Source: Burkholderia sp. 8Y (GTDB lineage Bacteria; Pseudomonadota; Gammaproteobacteria; Burkholderiales; Burkholderiaceae). From it: a stretch of DNA of 64,000 nucleotides. The stretch covers positions 778,582-842,581 of the forward strand of contig NZ_LR733519.1 in assembly GCF_902506145.1 (NCBI RefSeq), read 5' to 3'. Of this stretch, positions 35,607 to 44,516 are shown one piece after another (within the stretch, counting starts at the first letter, position 1; each line of letters opens with the position of its first letter). The notes under the pieces are model-generated. The model had not been told where the DNA came from. It saw nothing but the letters and a program-made list of their open reading frames with translations, and made no database searches. The position numbers and the translations under genes are program-made.

Positions 35607-38096
35607 TCAGTCCCTCAGACGCCGCGCGGCGATGGAGCGCAGCGCGCGATAGAACAGGGCGGCGATGATGAGCGAGGCCAGCAAGCCCGCGACCACCAGC
35701 AGCAGCGGGTGCGACGACAGCGCCCAGCGCATGTAATGCATCGGCGACAGATGGCCGACGTAATACGCTTCGCCGTTCGACGTGACCGTCACCGTGCGGC
35801 CGTGGATCACGGCCATCGCGCCTTGAATCGACGGCAGCAGGTCGTTGTCGAGCAGGGCGGCCGAGAGATCGGCATCGGACTGGCCCGCCGCGCTAATGAG
35901 CGCCACCGCGCTGCGCCCGCTCTTGAGCGGCGATTCGAAGCCGGTCAGGAGCGCGTCGCCGCTCGAACTCACGAGCGAAAGGTCCGCCCGCGCGGGCGAG
36001 CGTTCCGGGCCTTGCTCGCCATGCCACCAGTCGACGAGCTTGAACGCGACGTCCGACAACTGGAAAGTGCGCGCGTCGCCGTCGCCCGAGAAGGGCATCT
36101 GCTTGGCCCAGCGTTGCAGCAAAGGCTGGCGGCCCGGCGAGCCGAGGATCAGCAAGTCCTTGTCGGCGAAGCGGTCGACATCGTTCGCGCTCGTCACGGT
36201 CACGCCCGTCACCGGATAACCCGTCGATGCGCCCATGCGGCCCATTTCGAGCAGATACAGGCTGTAGTCGGCGGAGTTCGGCTCGTTCGGCAGCACGACC
36301 GCCGTCTCTGAAAGGTCAGCCATGCGCGTGAACGGAAAGCCGCCGTTGGCGAACGCGGCCAGATCGGGCAGCGCCATGTAGTGCGGGAAGCCGGACAGGT
36401 CGATGGTCGAATTCGGATCCACCGCGCCGACGACGTTATCCAGCACGCGGCCCTGGCATTCGCCGGTCTTCGGAATGTCGTAGTAGAAGTGCAGGCGCAA
36501 CTGCGCGCGCGGCGTGATGAGGAGCGGCGGCAGAAAAACCTCGCGGCGCGCGGCAACGGTCTTGTCCGGCAGCACGCGGCTGAAATACGTGGCGAGATCG
36601 AACGTCGACGTGGACACGGCCGGAATGCGCAGCGACTGCACGAAGCCGTTGTTCACGCTGATATTGAGCGACGAACGGTCCGGCGCCGGCCGCACCGTAT
36701 AGCGATAGCGAAGATCGACAGGCACGCCCTTCGTCTGCCACATGAAGAGATCGGGCGGCACGCGCAGGTTCACGCGCACGGCGTCGGCGTCGTAGCCTTG
36801 CGCGGTCAGATCGCGCGCTTCCGCCAGTTCGCCGAAACGCACGGGGCGTTCCGTCGGCAGCCAGTTCGGCGCGTCGTACGGGCGGCGGGGTTGCAGGTCG
36901 TTGAACTGCGTGATGGTCGCGCTCGTGCCGGAGAGCGCGTTCTGGCCGACGCCCAGCGCCTTCGCGGCGGTCTTCAGCTCGTTGTCGTCGCGCCCGAGCA
37001 CGAGCAGCAGACGCCCACGCGCGTTCGCGTCGCGTTCGACGAGCGCGATCGTCGGACCGGAGACCGGCGGGATAGCAACGCCCGCGACTTTCGCATCGCC
37101 GACGGCGAACACGACGGCGTTACCCGACAGCGGCACGTTGTCGGTCTGCGCCGGGAAGATCGCGCCGCGATAGCCCGCGAGCGAGCCGAAGTACGACGCG
37201 ACCATGCCTGCCGACTCCAGCGCGGCGAGACTAGGCTTGCCCGCGAACACGAACGGCAGTTCGAGGCGGCGCACGTCGCGGCGGTCGAAAAAGGGCAGCG
37301 GCAACGCGGCGAGATCGGGCTTGCCCGCAATCGACGCATACGTGAGATCGAGCGAACTCGCGTTGCTGACGGTCGCCCACAGCGTCGAGTTCGACGGGTC
37401 TTCGCACTGCTGCGTGTAATGCCCGATCAACTGCACGTTCAGGTGATTGAACTCGGTGATGAAACGCGGATCGATCGCCACGTCGCGCGCGACGAGCGTG
37501 CCCGCCTGATCGTGCGGCACCGGCAGCGTCGCGGCCACTTCGCCGTTGATGAGCACCTTCAGTTGCGAGATCGACGGCAACAGCGACGGCGAATAGCTGT
37601 AGATCAGATGCAGGATCGCGCCGGTCACGACTTCATCGCCGCGCACCGAGAACGCGATGCCGTTCTGGCCGTCCGTGCCGCGCAGTTGCAGCGGATCGAG
37701 CGCGCCGTAATCGGCAAAGGTCAGCGTCTGGCGGCGGCCGCCGGGCACCAGCGTGCCGGGATCGGCGGTCGTCGGGATGCGCGAGGTGAGCGGGTTGTCG
37801 GGCCTGCCGGAGAACGCGGGAACGGGCATCGCGAGCGCCGGCTGCTGGATCGCGGCGGGGTTGTAGACGACGGCCGGACCGGGCGCGGGGACGGCGCCAA
37901 CGCCGGTCGCCTGCTGCGTGCCGCCCGCCGGCGATGTGCTTTGCGCAGCCGCCGCGAGGGACGCGAACGGCGCCGCGAACGCGGTCTGCAAGGCCACGAA
38001 GACGGCCAATGCACGCGCGAAACGGGTTTCGCAAAAACGCGGCGCGCGCTCGCCCGTGTGTTTTTCGACGCGGAACTTCGACATACCCATGCCCAT
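35607..38096 (-). CDS. bcsB: Cellulose synthase periplasmic subunit BcsB
   Basis: An 829-aa periplasmic protein with a C-terminal membrane anchor (LLLVVAGLLASLIIAALFYRALR). After the signal region the carbohydrate-binding and flavodoxin-like domains of BcsB alternate; YGALDPLQLRGTDGQNGIAFSVRGDE and LNVQLIGHYTQQCEDP are recognisable. It guides the glucan across the periplasm and completes the BcsA-BcsB complex. The upstream bcsA stop TAA overlaps the ATG as TAATG (38096). Three nearby ATGs (38096, 38090, 38084) are possible starts. Confidence 0.94.
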   Translation of the reverse strand: MGMGMSKFRVEKHTGERAPRFCETRFARALAVFVALQTAFAAPFASLAAAAQSTSPAGGTQQATGVGAVPAPGPAVVYNPAAIQQPALAMPVPAFSGRPDNPLTSRIPTTADPGTLVPGGRRQTLTFADYGALDPLQLRGTDGQNGIAFSVRGDEVVTGAILHLIYSYSPSLLPSISQLKVLINGEVAATLPVPHDQAGTLVARDVAIDPRFITEFNHLNVQLIGHYTQQCEDPSNSTLWATVSNASSLDLTYASIAGKPDLAALPLPFFDRRDVRRLELPFVFAGKPSLAALESAGMVASYFGSLAGYRGAIFPAQTDNVPLSGNAVVFAVGDAKVAGVAIPPVSGPTIALVERDANARGRLLLVLGRDDNELKTAAKALGVGQNALSGTSATITQFNDLQPRRPYDAPNWLPTERPVRFGELAEARDLTAQGYDADAVRVNLRVPPDLFMWQTKGVPVDLRYRYTVRPAPDRSSLNISVNNGFVQSLRIPAVSTSTFDLATYFSRVLPDKTVAARREVFLPPLLITPRAQLRLHFYYDIPKTGECQGRVLDNVVGAVDPNSTIDLSGFPHYMALPDLAAFANGGFPFTRMADLSETAVVLPNEPNSADYSLYLLEMGRMGASTGYPVTGVTVTSANDVDRFADKDLLILGSPGRQPLLQRWAKQMPFSGDGDARTFQLSDVAFKLVDWWHGEQGPERSPARADLSLVSSSGDALLTGFESPLKSGRSAVALISAAGQSDADLSAALLDNDLLPSIQGAMAVIHGRTVTVTSNGEAYYVGHLSPMHYMRWALSSHPLLLVVAGLLASLIIAALFYRALRSIAARRLRD

Positions 38097-40312
38097 TATT
38101 GGTCTTTGGTTTTCAGCTTCTTCACATCGACTGGGCGCTTGTCCATCCAGCTACGAAGGTCGCCGTACAAATGCTCGAACAATCCCGCGATGCCGCGCGT
38201 GCCGACCAGCAGCACATGCGAGAGGCCGCGCAGCGGTGTATCCGGGCGGCGTCCCTCGGACCAGCCGGTCCAGGCATCCGCGCGCGCGAACGTCGTCTTG
38301 ACGAAGTCGTATTCCTGGTCGCGCGTCAGTTCGGAGAAGCGCAGGCCGACGCGGCCCGGCTCGGTATAGCCGACGGTCGCGGGGAACGCGTATTCCTCGT
38401 CGCCGCGAAAGAGGGAAACGGTCACGCGCTCGTGCATCGGCACTTCGATCTTTGCCGGCAGCGCGACGCCCACGCCGCCTTCCGAATAGTCGATGGTCTC
38501 GCACGCGAGCGTGCGCCCGGTCGAGAACTTGAGCATGACGGGCATCTTCATCGACACGCGATGCGTCGCGCGCACCTGCTTGCGCTCGCTCGCCGCCGCC
38601 ACCGACGCACCGAGAATCAGCATGTTGTAGATCGTCCAGCAGAGGTTGAGCAGCGTCGTGTTCACTTCGCTGCGCACGTGCCAGTTCATGCCTATATGCA
38701 CGATGCCCGCGATGAAGCCGAGCAGGTTCAGCAGCAACAGAAAGAGATACGGCCGCGAGATGGTCCAGTCGAAGTAATCCTTCGCGATCTGGCCGCCCTT
38801 GGCCGTCACGTTGAACTTGCCGAGCTTCGGGTTGATGACCGCGAGCAGCGTCGGCGCGGTGATGTAGGACGCCAGCACCGACTCGTACACCTCGGCCCAG
38901 AACGAATGGCGGAAGCTGCGCTGCATGCGCGAATTCGTGATGCTCGCGTGCATCATGTGCGGCAATGCGAAGATGGCGATGGTGCTCGCCGCCGCTTCGA
39001 TCACGTGCGCGCCGAAGAAGAGATACGACAGCGGCGCGGTGAGAAACACGAGACGCGGCACGCCATAAAAGAAGTGCAGCATGCCGTTGAGGTAACAGAG
39101 CCGCTGGCCGATCTTGAGACCCTTGCCGGTGAGCGGATTGTCGATGCGAAAGATCTGCGTCATGCCGCGCGCCCATCTGATGCGCTGCCCGATATGCCCG
39201 GACAGGCTTTCGGTGGCGAGGCCCGCCGCCTGCGGAATCGCGAGATACGCGGTCGTATAGCCGAGCCGATGCAGCTTGAGCGCGGTATGCGCGTCTTCCG
39301 TCACGGTTTCGACCGCGATGCCGCCGATCTCTTCCACCATCGAGCGGCGCAGCACCGCGCACGAGCCGCAGAAGAAGGTCGCGTTCCAGAGATCGTTGCC
39401 GTCCTGCACGAGGCCGTAGAACAACTCGCCTTCGTTCGGCACCTTGCGGAACGTGCCGAGATTGCGCTCGAACGGATCGGGCGAGAAGAAGTGGTGCGGC
39501 GTCTGCAGCATCGACAGCAGCTTGTCGCGCAGGAACCAGCCGAGGCAGACCTGCAGGAAAGAGCGCGTCGGAATGTGGTCGCAGTCGAAGATCGCGAGAA
39601 ATTCGCCCTTCGTGATCTTCAACGCCTCGTTGATATTGCCCGCCTTCGCGTGCCGGTTATGCGTGCGGATCGTCCAGTTGACGCCGGCTTCCTCGCAAAA
39701 CGTCTTGAATTCGGGGCGGCGGCCGTCGTCGAGCACGTGGATCGCGAGCTTGTCCGCCGGATAGTCGAGCGCAAGCGCCGCGTAGATCGTCGGCTTCACG
39801 ACCGAGAGCGGCTCGTTGTAGGTCGGGATGAAGACATCGACGGTCGGCCACTGGCTGCGGTCGGCGGGCAGCGGCAGCGGCTTTCTTTTCAGCGGCCACG
39901 CGGTCTGAAAGTAACCGAGTAGCAGCACGAGCGACGCGTAGACTTCGGCCGCGACGAGCAGGAGGCCCCACGCGGCGTCGAGCGGGCGCTCCCAGTACGT
40001 CGTTTCGGTGAGACGCCAGAACATGTAGCGGCCCGACGCGACGATCGACAGCATGATCATCACGAGCGTCGCGTATTGGCCTTGCAGGCGCCGAAAGCCG
40101 AGCGCGCAGGCGAAGCAGAGCGTTGCGAACGCAAGCTGCTGGCCGAACGCGAGCGGCACCGTGACGACGAAGTACAGAGCGAACGCGGCGAACAGCGTGA
40201 GCGCGACGACAAGAATGCGGCTGCCCCAGATGCCTGCATCGACGAAACGTTCGAGCCGCGAAGTCGCGACGCTGACCTCGGTTTCAGGCGACGGGATCTT
40301 GGCGAAACTCAT
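38096..40312 (-). CDS. bcsA: Cellulose synthase catalytic subunit BcsA with PilZ domain
   Basis: A 738-aa processive GT2 enzyme that polymerises UDP-glucose to beta-1,4-glucan in the inner membrane. Catalytic motifs are D195-D-G, D-C-D (243-245), T-E-D (338-340) and Q-R-I-R-W (376-380). About eight membrane spans flank this core. A C-terminal PilZ domain begins with R581-A-T-H-R585 and has D608-Y-S-E-G-G, the c-di-GMP-binding signature. The sequence is therefore expected to be activated by c-di-GMP. ATG 40312 overlaps the bcsQ stop (ATGA), and the length matches the family. Confidence 0.96.
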   Translation of the reverse strand: MSFAKIPSPETEVSVATSRLERFVDAGIWGSRILVVALTLFAAFALYFVVTVPLAFGQQLAFATLCFACALGFRRLQGQYATLVMIMLSIVASGRYMFWRLTETTYWERPLDAAWGLLLVAAEVYASLVLLLGYFQTAWPLKRKPLPLPADRSQWPTVDVFIPTYNEPLSVVKPTIYAALALDYPADKLAIHVLDDGRRPEFKTFCEEAGVNWTIRTHNRHAKAGNINEALKITKGEFLAIFDCDHIPTRSFLQVCLGWFLRDKLLSMLQTPHHFFSPDPFERNLGTFRKVPNEGELFYGLVQDGNDLWNATFFCGSCAVLRRSMVEEIGGIAVETVTEDAHTALKLHRLGYTTAYLAIPQAAGLATESLSGHIGQRIRWARGMTQIFRIDNPLTGKGLKIGQRLCYLNGMLHFFYGVPRLVFLTAPLSYLFFGAHVIEAAASTIAIFALPHMMHASITNSRMQRSFRHSFWAEVYESVLASYITAPTLLAVINPKLGKFNVTAKGGQIAKDYFDWTISRPYLFLLLLNLLGFIAGIVHIGMNWHVRSEVNTTLLNLCWTIYNMLILGASVAAASERKQVRATHRVSMKMPVMLKFSTGRTLACETIDYSEGGVGVALPAKIEVPMHERVTVSLFRGDEEYAFPATVGYTEPGRVGLRFSELTRDQEYDFVKTTFARADAWTGWSEGRRPDTPLRGLSHVLLVGTRGIAGLFEHLYGDLRSWMDKRPVDVKKLKTKDQ

Positions 40313-41097
40313 GCGAGCTTCCTCGACGAAGCGGCCATCGCATCGACGGCGGCAAGCAGCCAGTCGCCGCAGGCGCGCAGATCGGCGGCGGCTTGCGACA
40401 GCGGATCGTAGTGGATGGCCGTCGTGTCGCACGCGAGCGATTCGGACACGCCTTCGTCCTGATGGATGACGCCCGGGAACAGCTTCGCGCCGAGCATGTT
40501 GCGCAGCACCTTGAGCACGTCCTTGCTCAACTGCCGCGACTGATCGACCTGATTCACGACGTAGCCCTGACCCGCGAAGTCTGGACGCGGCGCGGCGTAG
40601 GCATCGACCATGCGCTCCATGCCGGGGATCGCCGCGTACGATGCCGCGTCCGCCAGCACCACGTTCAGCGCGAAGTTCGCCGCCGTGAGCGCGGTGCGCG
40701 TGTAGACGGACGAGCCCGGCGGCGTATCGACGATCACGATGTCGTTTGCATCCAGCGCGAGCGCATCGAGCGAACGCGCGAGCCACGACGGATCGCTATC
40801 GACGAGCGCCTCGAAGCGGCGGCGGTCGTCCTCGGTCACGGCGCCGTAGGGCAGCACGGTGACGCCGTCGACGCCGTCGAACATCACCGTTTGCCACGGA
40901 TCGCGGCTAAGCGTCGCGCGCGAAATGCCGTCGATGCTGTCGAGCGGAATGCCGAAATGCAGACGCAGCGCGTTCTGCGGATCGAGGTCGAGCACGATCA
41001 CGCGGCGATTGCGCGCGGCGAGCACCGAAGCGAGATTGGCGGCGAGCGTCGTCTTGCCGACGCCGCCTTTCGCGGAAACAACCGTGATGACTCTCAT
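40309..41097 (-). CDS. bcsQ: Cellulose biosynthesis ParA-like ATPase BcsQ
   Basis: A 262-aa MinD/ParA-type ATPase. Walker A is KGGVGKTT (residues 10-17), Walker A' is IVLDLDPQN and Walker B is IVIVDTPPGS. BcsQ proteins are essential for or linked to cellulose secretion in enterobacteria and localise the synthase to a pole (family knowledge). ATG 41097 overlaps the upstream stop as ATGA, and its own stop overlaps bcsA's start, so expression is translationally coupled in both directions. Confidence 0.93.
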   Translation of the reverse strand: MRVITVVSAKGGVGKTTLAANLASVLAARNRRVIVLDLDPQNALRLHFGIPLDSIDGISRATLSRDPWQTVMFDGVDGVTVLPYGAVTEDDRRRFEALVDSDPSWLARSLDALALDANDIVIVDTPPGSSVYTRTALTAANFALNVVLADAASYAAIPGMERMVDAYAAPRPDFAGQGYVVNQVDQSRQLSKDVLKVLRNMLGAKLFPGVIHQDEGVSESLACDTTAIHYDPLSQAAADLRACGDWLLAAVDAMAASSRKLA

Positions 41098-41786
41098 AGG
41101 CGTGGGAGGCGGCCGGCGCGCGTCGCGTGGCCCGCGCTTGCCTGCGTGTTCGTAGGTTCGTTGGCCGGGCGGCCGGCGTGGCGCAGGCGCTCGAAGACGG
41201 CATCGAGCGAATCCGCGGGTGCGTTTGTCGCGGGCCCGGCTTGCGGCTTGAAGAGCTTGCCGAGGATCGACTGCGGCGCGGCGGGCGCGGGCTTGGGCTC
41301 GCTCGGCGGCATGTGAGCAGGGGCGCGCCGCGCGGGTTCCGGCCTGAGCGTCGTGGCTTCGTGCGACGTCGGCGGAATCGGCGCAGCGGTGACGGAGGTT
41401 GAATCCGGAATCATTCCTGTCTCCGGCGACGCCAAATCGGCCGTCGCCGAGAAGCGAAATGCGCTCAGCGATTCCGCGGCGGGCGGATTGACGGGCGGAA
41501 TCGTCCGGCGATGCGTACGCATGAAAAGCTGCCGCTTGCCGGGATGAATCGGCGTCGATGCGGGCTGAGCGTGGGCCGGTTCGCCCGACGGTCCGTTCGA
41601 CAGCGCCGGCGCGTCGTGGCGTCGCGCGATCTCGGGAATCGCCGGCTGCGCGAAGTCGAGCGTCGCGAGCAGCGGCCAGCGGGTCCGGGCCGACTGCGCC
41701 TCGTTCTCCCGGCCGATTTCCTGATAATCGCCTGCGTTGCCGCCGAAATGATCGAACAGCTTCTCGATGTCGCGCGAATTACTCAT
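41094..41786 (-). CDS. BcsR-like N-terminus fused to a proline-rich tail (BcsP-type cellulose protein)
   Basis: A 230-aa protein. Residues 3-27 (SRDIEKLFDHFGGNAGDYQEI) fit the short BcsR signature of a hydrophobic DI-x-x-LF-x-x-FG helix and YQEI. The remainder is Pro/Ala/Thr-rich and probably disordered, ending in a conserved-looking IPxSILGKLFKPQ and RLRHAGRPAN segment. In type I bcs operons this slot is usually called bcsP. BcsR is known to partner BcsQ, and the immediate overlap with bcsQ fits that. Which of these names is best needs a profile search. Confidence 0.7.
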   Translation of the reverse strand: MSNSRDIEKLFDHFGGNAGDYQEIGRENEAQSARTRWPLLATLDFAQPAIPEIARRHDAPALSNGPSGEPAHAQPASTPIHPGKRQLFMRTHRRTIPPVNPPAAESLSAFRFSATADLASPETGMIPDSTSVTAAPIPPTSHEATTLRPEPARRAPAHMPPSEPKPAPAAPQSILGKLFKPQAGPATNAPADSLDAVFERLRHAGRPANEPTNTQASAGHATRAGRLPRL

Positions 41787-41908
41787 GATGCCGCTTCCTC
41801 GTCGTGCCTTTCGTGATGCCTGGCCGGTCCTGCTTGTTTTGATCCGCCGATCAGGGCGGTCGATGCCGCTGCATCGTGGCAGCGGTCATAAGTACTGCGA
41901 CGCTAGGC

Positions 41909-42364
41909 TCAGAACGTGGCGCGCGCGAGCCTGAATTCGATGGCGGCGTCGTCGCCGAATTCGCTGGCCTGCCGGATGGCGAGCCCTTGCGCGCCGAGCC
42001 CGGCGAGCCACTGCTGATACGCGCCTTCGAGGAACGCGGGCGTCCATGCGAGCGCGCTTTCGCCGAAAGCCGGCAGCGGCGCGCAGTAATGCACGATGCG
42101 CAGATGGTCGCGCTCGTCGGAGAGTTCGACGAAGCCCCAGTCCGTGTCCCGCCAGAGCGCGTTGAGCGCGTCCGCGAGCGCGGAGGTCGAATCGCAGCGC
42201 GGCAGGGCGTGAGCCTCGGCGAAGCGGCTGCCCACGCGATGCATCAACTCACGCAATTCGGCATGGCCGATCTGCGCTTCGAACTCGGCCGCGAGCGCGG
42301 CCAGCACGCCGCGCCATTGCCTGGAGATCTGACTGTCCAACAGGTACTCGAAGATAGCGGCCAT
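41909..42364 (-). CDS. bcsD: Cellulose synthase accessory subunit BcsD
   Basis: A 151-aa protein of the BcsD/AxcesD family, which forms octameric periplasm-side rings aligning cellulose strands in Komagataeibacter. The sequence has EYLLDSQISRQWRGVLAALAAEF and the RIVHYCAPLP-AFG segment expected for the family. It is the first gene of the operon; the 122-base gap to the BcsR/P-like gene contains no terminator that I can see. Its presence classifies the operon as type I. Confidence 0.88.
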   Translation of the reverse strand: MAAIFEYLLDSQISRQWRGVLAALAAEFEAQIGHAELRELMHRVGSRFAEAHALPRCDSTSALADALNALWRDTDWGFVELSDERDHLRIVHYCAPLPAFGESALAWTPAFLEGAYQQWLAGLGAQGLAIRQASEFGDDAAIEFRLARATF

Positions 42365-42840
42365 GTTTTTTCGTTAGGCAGGCGCAAGCGACAGCGCGTG
42401 GGATGCTCGAACTCGTTGTCGTCCTCGCGGGAGATTGCTTTAGCGTGCGAGCACCGATTCGGGCGTCTGTCCAGGCGCGATTACCCGCCAGAACTTACTT
42501 CAATGCGTTTTTTTTCGCCAGTGGAAAGACTAGCGGTTGTTTTTGTCGGCTCCGCGAAAAGGCGTCGCGAACCGCGCGTTCGGAAAGTCGCGCACTCGTT
42601 GCCTGAACGTAAGTTGAACAAACTCTCTCTATGAACGGCTGGACGTGCGCCGGGCTTCGCGGCGGCGGCAGTGTACCATCTCGTTAATGGGCCGAACTCA
42701 CGCGCAGCGGGTGTTATTTCATACCGATTGACCTAGGCGGCATTAATTACTCGGGCTTGGCGAACGATAGTTTTATCGTCGTCACGACTGAAAAGGCGCC
42801 CAGGGCGGAAGCAGGCGCGACACGCTCGCGCGTGCGCTGG
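42365..42840. other. Upstream region of the bcs operon
   Basis: About 475 bases with no convincing gene. There is a T-rich stretch TTTTTTTT at about 42509-42517 and short weak inverted repeats such as ACGATA-GTTT-TATCGT near 42769. This is where the bcsD-led operon promoter would be expected. I see no sharp consensus promoter. The degenerate molybdenum-hydroxylase remnant begins at the far end. Confidence 0.5.
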
Positions 42841-42844
42841 CCGG

Positions 42845-43497
42845 GCCGCTGATGGGCCGCGACCCGCAGTGCATGGCGTTCGCGTTGACCGTCTCGTGGC
42901 CGGCGACGCCTCCGAGCCCTTGCACGATGCGGTCGTGCGTATGGGCGGCGAGATCGTCATCGCCGAAAGCGCGCACATTCCGCACGGACTCGAGCCCGAC
43001 GCGATGGACACGCTGCGCGCGGGCAAACTGCCGATCCTGCGGGGCCATCAGCGCGACGACGCCACGGCGTATGCGTTCGGCGCGCATTTCGTGGAAGTGC
43101 GCGTGCATCGTCCGACGCGCGAGATCGCGTCGCGCGCATGGTGGGCGCGTTCGCGTCGGGCACCATCGTCAATCCGCTCACGGCGCATAGCCAGTACATG
43201 GGCGGCATGATCTGGGGCTTCGGCGCGGCCTTGCTCGAAGCGACCGAAATCGATGCGCGGCATGCGCGCTATATGAGCGACAACATCAGCGAGTATCTGA
43301 TTGCGGCGAATGCGGATGTCGGCGAGATCGACGTCATCATGCTGCCGGAAACCGATACGCAGGTGAATCCGCTCGGCGTGAAAGGGCTGGGGGAAATCGG
43401 TATCGTCGGCGTGAACGCGGCTATTGCCAATGCCGTGTGGCATGCGACCGGGCGGCGCGTGCGCGAATTGCCGATCCGTATCGAGGACTTGCTGTGA
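42845..43497 (+). pseudogene. Frameshifted C-terminal remnant of a molybdopterin-binding (xanthine dehydrogenase-type) subunit
   Basis: From about 42869 the frame reads ...GLEPDAMDTLR...AYAFGAHFVEVRVHRPTREI, then the frame breaks. From 43138 another frame reads RMVGAFASGTIVNPLTAHSQYMGGMIWGFGAALLEATEI and continues to GEIGIVGVNAAIANAVWHATGRRVRELPI, typical of the C-terminal third of the large molybdenum-hydroxylase subunit. Restoring one C after GAGATC at 43126 would give E-I-R-V-A-R-M-V, so a single-base deletion explains the break. The N-terminal two-thirds are missing and no small or FAD subunit is nearby. Left boundary is approximate. Confidence 0.8.
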
Positions 43498-43514
43498 GCG
43501 AAACGCCTTTCGAG

Positions 43515-44375
43515 TTACATCAGGCTTCCCCACTCGTAGTCCACGCTGTCGGGCGTCAACGGGAACAATCCGGCTCCCGGCGTGAACGTTAGTTCGCCGA
43601 AGTAAATGGTATTGTCTACGTTGTAGAGGTCCACGCGCACGAAGTCGAAATCGCTCGCCAGAGTGCGCGCGACCCATAGCAGTTCGTCGAGATTCTCTGG
43701 AGGCGGCGCGGGCTTCTCGCTGCGCCCGTAGTGGCCCATTTTGATATCGAGCCGGTTCCACTGCGCGTCGTAGATATCGCCGCGTGGATGTCCTTCGAAG
43801 CGATCCGAGATGACGAGAATGAAGATCTGCGGATTGGCGGCATCCCGATTGAAAACATGAATCTTGATATCGGGCGGCACCTTTTTCTCCGGGCCCAGCA
43901 GGAGCTTTTCAAAAAGAATGTGCCGCTCAATGGGTTGATAGTGCCGTTCTCTCGCCACCGTGAAGAAGTTCGTCGATAACCAACGCTGCGCCAGCGCATC
44001 GAGCGCCTCGAATGAAGTCTCGCGTTTGTCCCTGACGATCTTCACGAAGCCGCAGCCGTGATTCGCTTTCATCACGAAGGACGACGGAAGCGCGTCGAAT
44101 TCGCGCGGCGTGAAAGACGACGGCGCGGCGATCAGCGGAATCAGATACTTTTCACCGATTTTGCCGGCGACATAGGCGCGGACCTTGAGCTTGTCGGAGA
44201 GATCGGTATAACGCGGGTCCGGCGCGAGGCAGCGTTGCAGGACTTTCTCGTTGAACGTCGCGGGATTGCGCAGATTCGGAAAGCGGCCGATTCGGCGACG
44301 ATGATAAAGGCTCAACAACACCTTGTCGGGCAAACAATATTTGAGACCGTGAATGAGCAATTTTCTGGCGGTCAT
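43515..44375 (-). CDS. TupA-like ATP-grasp polysaccharide biosynthesis protein
   Basis: A 286-aa protein of the ATP-grasp TupA-like family, found in capsule/teichuronopeptide and exopolysaccharide loci. Recognised blocks are NPATFNEKVLQR, SFVMKANHGCGFVKIVRDK, ERHILFEKLLL (Arg/Glu of the ATP site), PPDIKIHVFNRD and FDFVRVDLYNVDNTIYFGELTFTPGAGLFPL. It would ligate a carboxylate to an amine on a surface polymer. It ends 18 nt from the pseudogene end and follows a glycosyltransferase gene on the same strand (about 140 nt gap). Confidence 0.85.
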   Translation of the reverse strand: MTARKLLIHGLKYCLPDKVLLSLYHRRRIGRFPNLRNPATFNEKVLQRCLAPDPRYTDLSDKLKVRAYVAGKIGEKYLIPLIAAPSSFTPREFDALPSSFVMKANHGCGFVKIVRDKRETSFEALDALAQRWLSTNFFTVARERHYQPIERHILFEKLLLGPEKKVPPDIKIHVFNRDAANPQIFILVISDRFEGHPRGDIYDAQWNRLDIKMGHYGRSEKPAPPPENLDELLWVARTLASDFDFVRVDLYNVDNTIYFGELTFTPGAGLFPLTPDSVDYEWGSLM

Positions 44376-44516
44376 TCATTTGCCTCCATCATCAGCGGTC
44401 GATCGAAACGCTCGCTCACTTCGGATCGCAACGCACGATGACGAATCTTGGATTTTTGACCCGACGCAACGCGGCAGCGAAGCTCGACGCGCGATGGTTC
44501 AGACCGGAAACAGAAG

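Noticed and set aside
40309..41097. BcsQ considered as a plasmid-type ParA partition gene
   Set aside because: It overlaps the bcs genes on both sides and has the standard BcsQ length and context.
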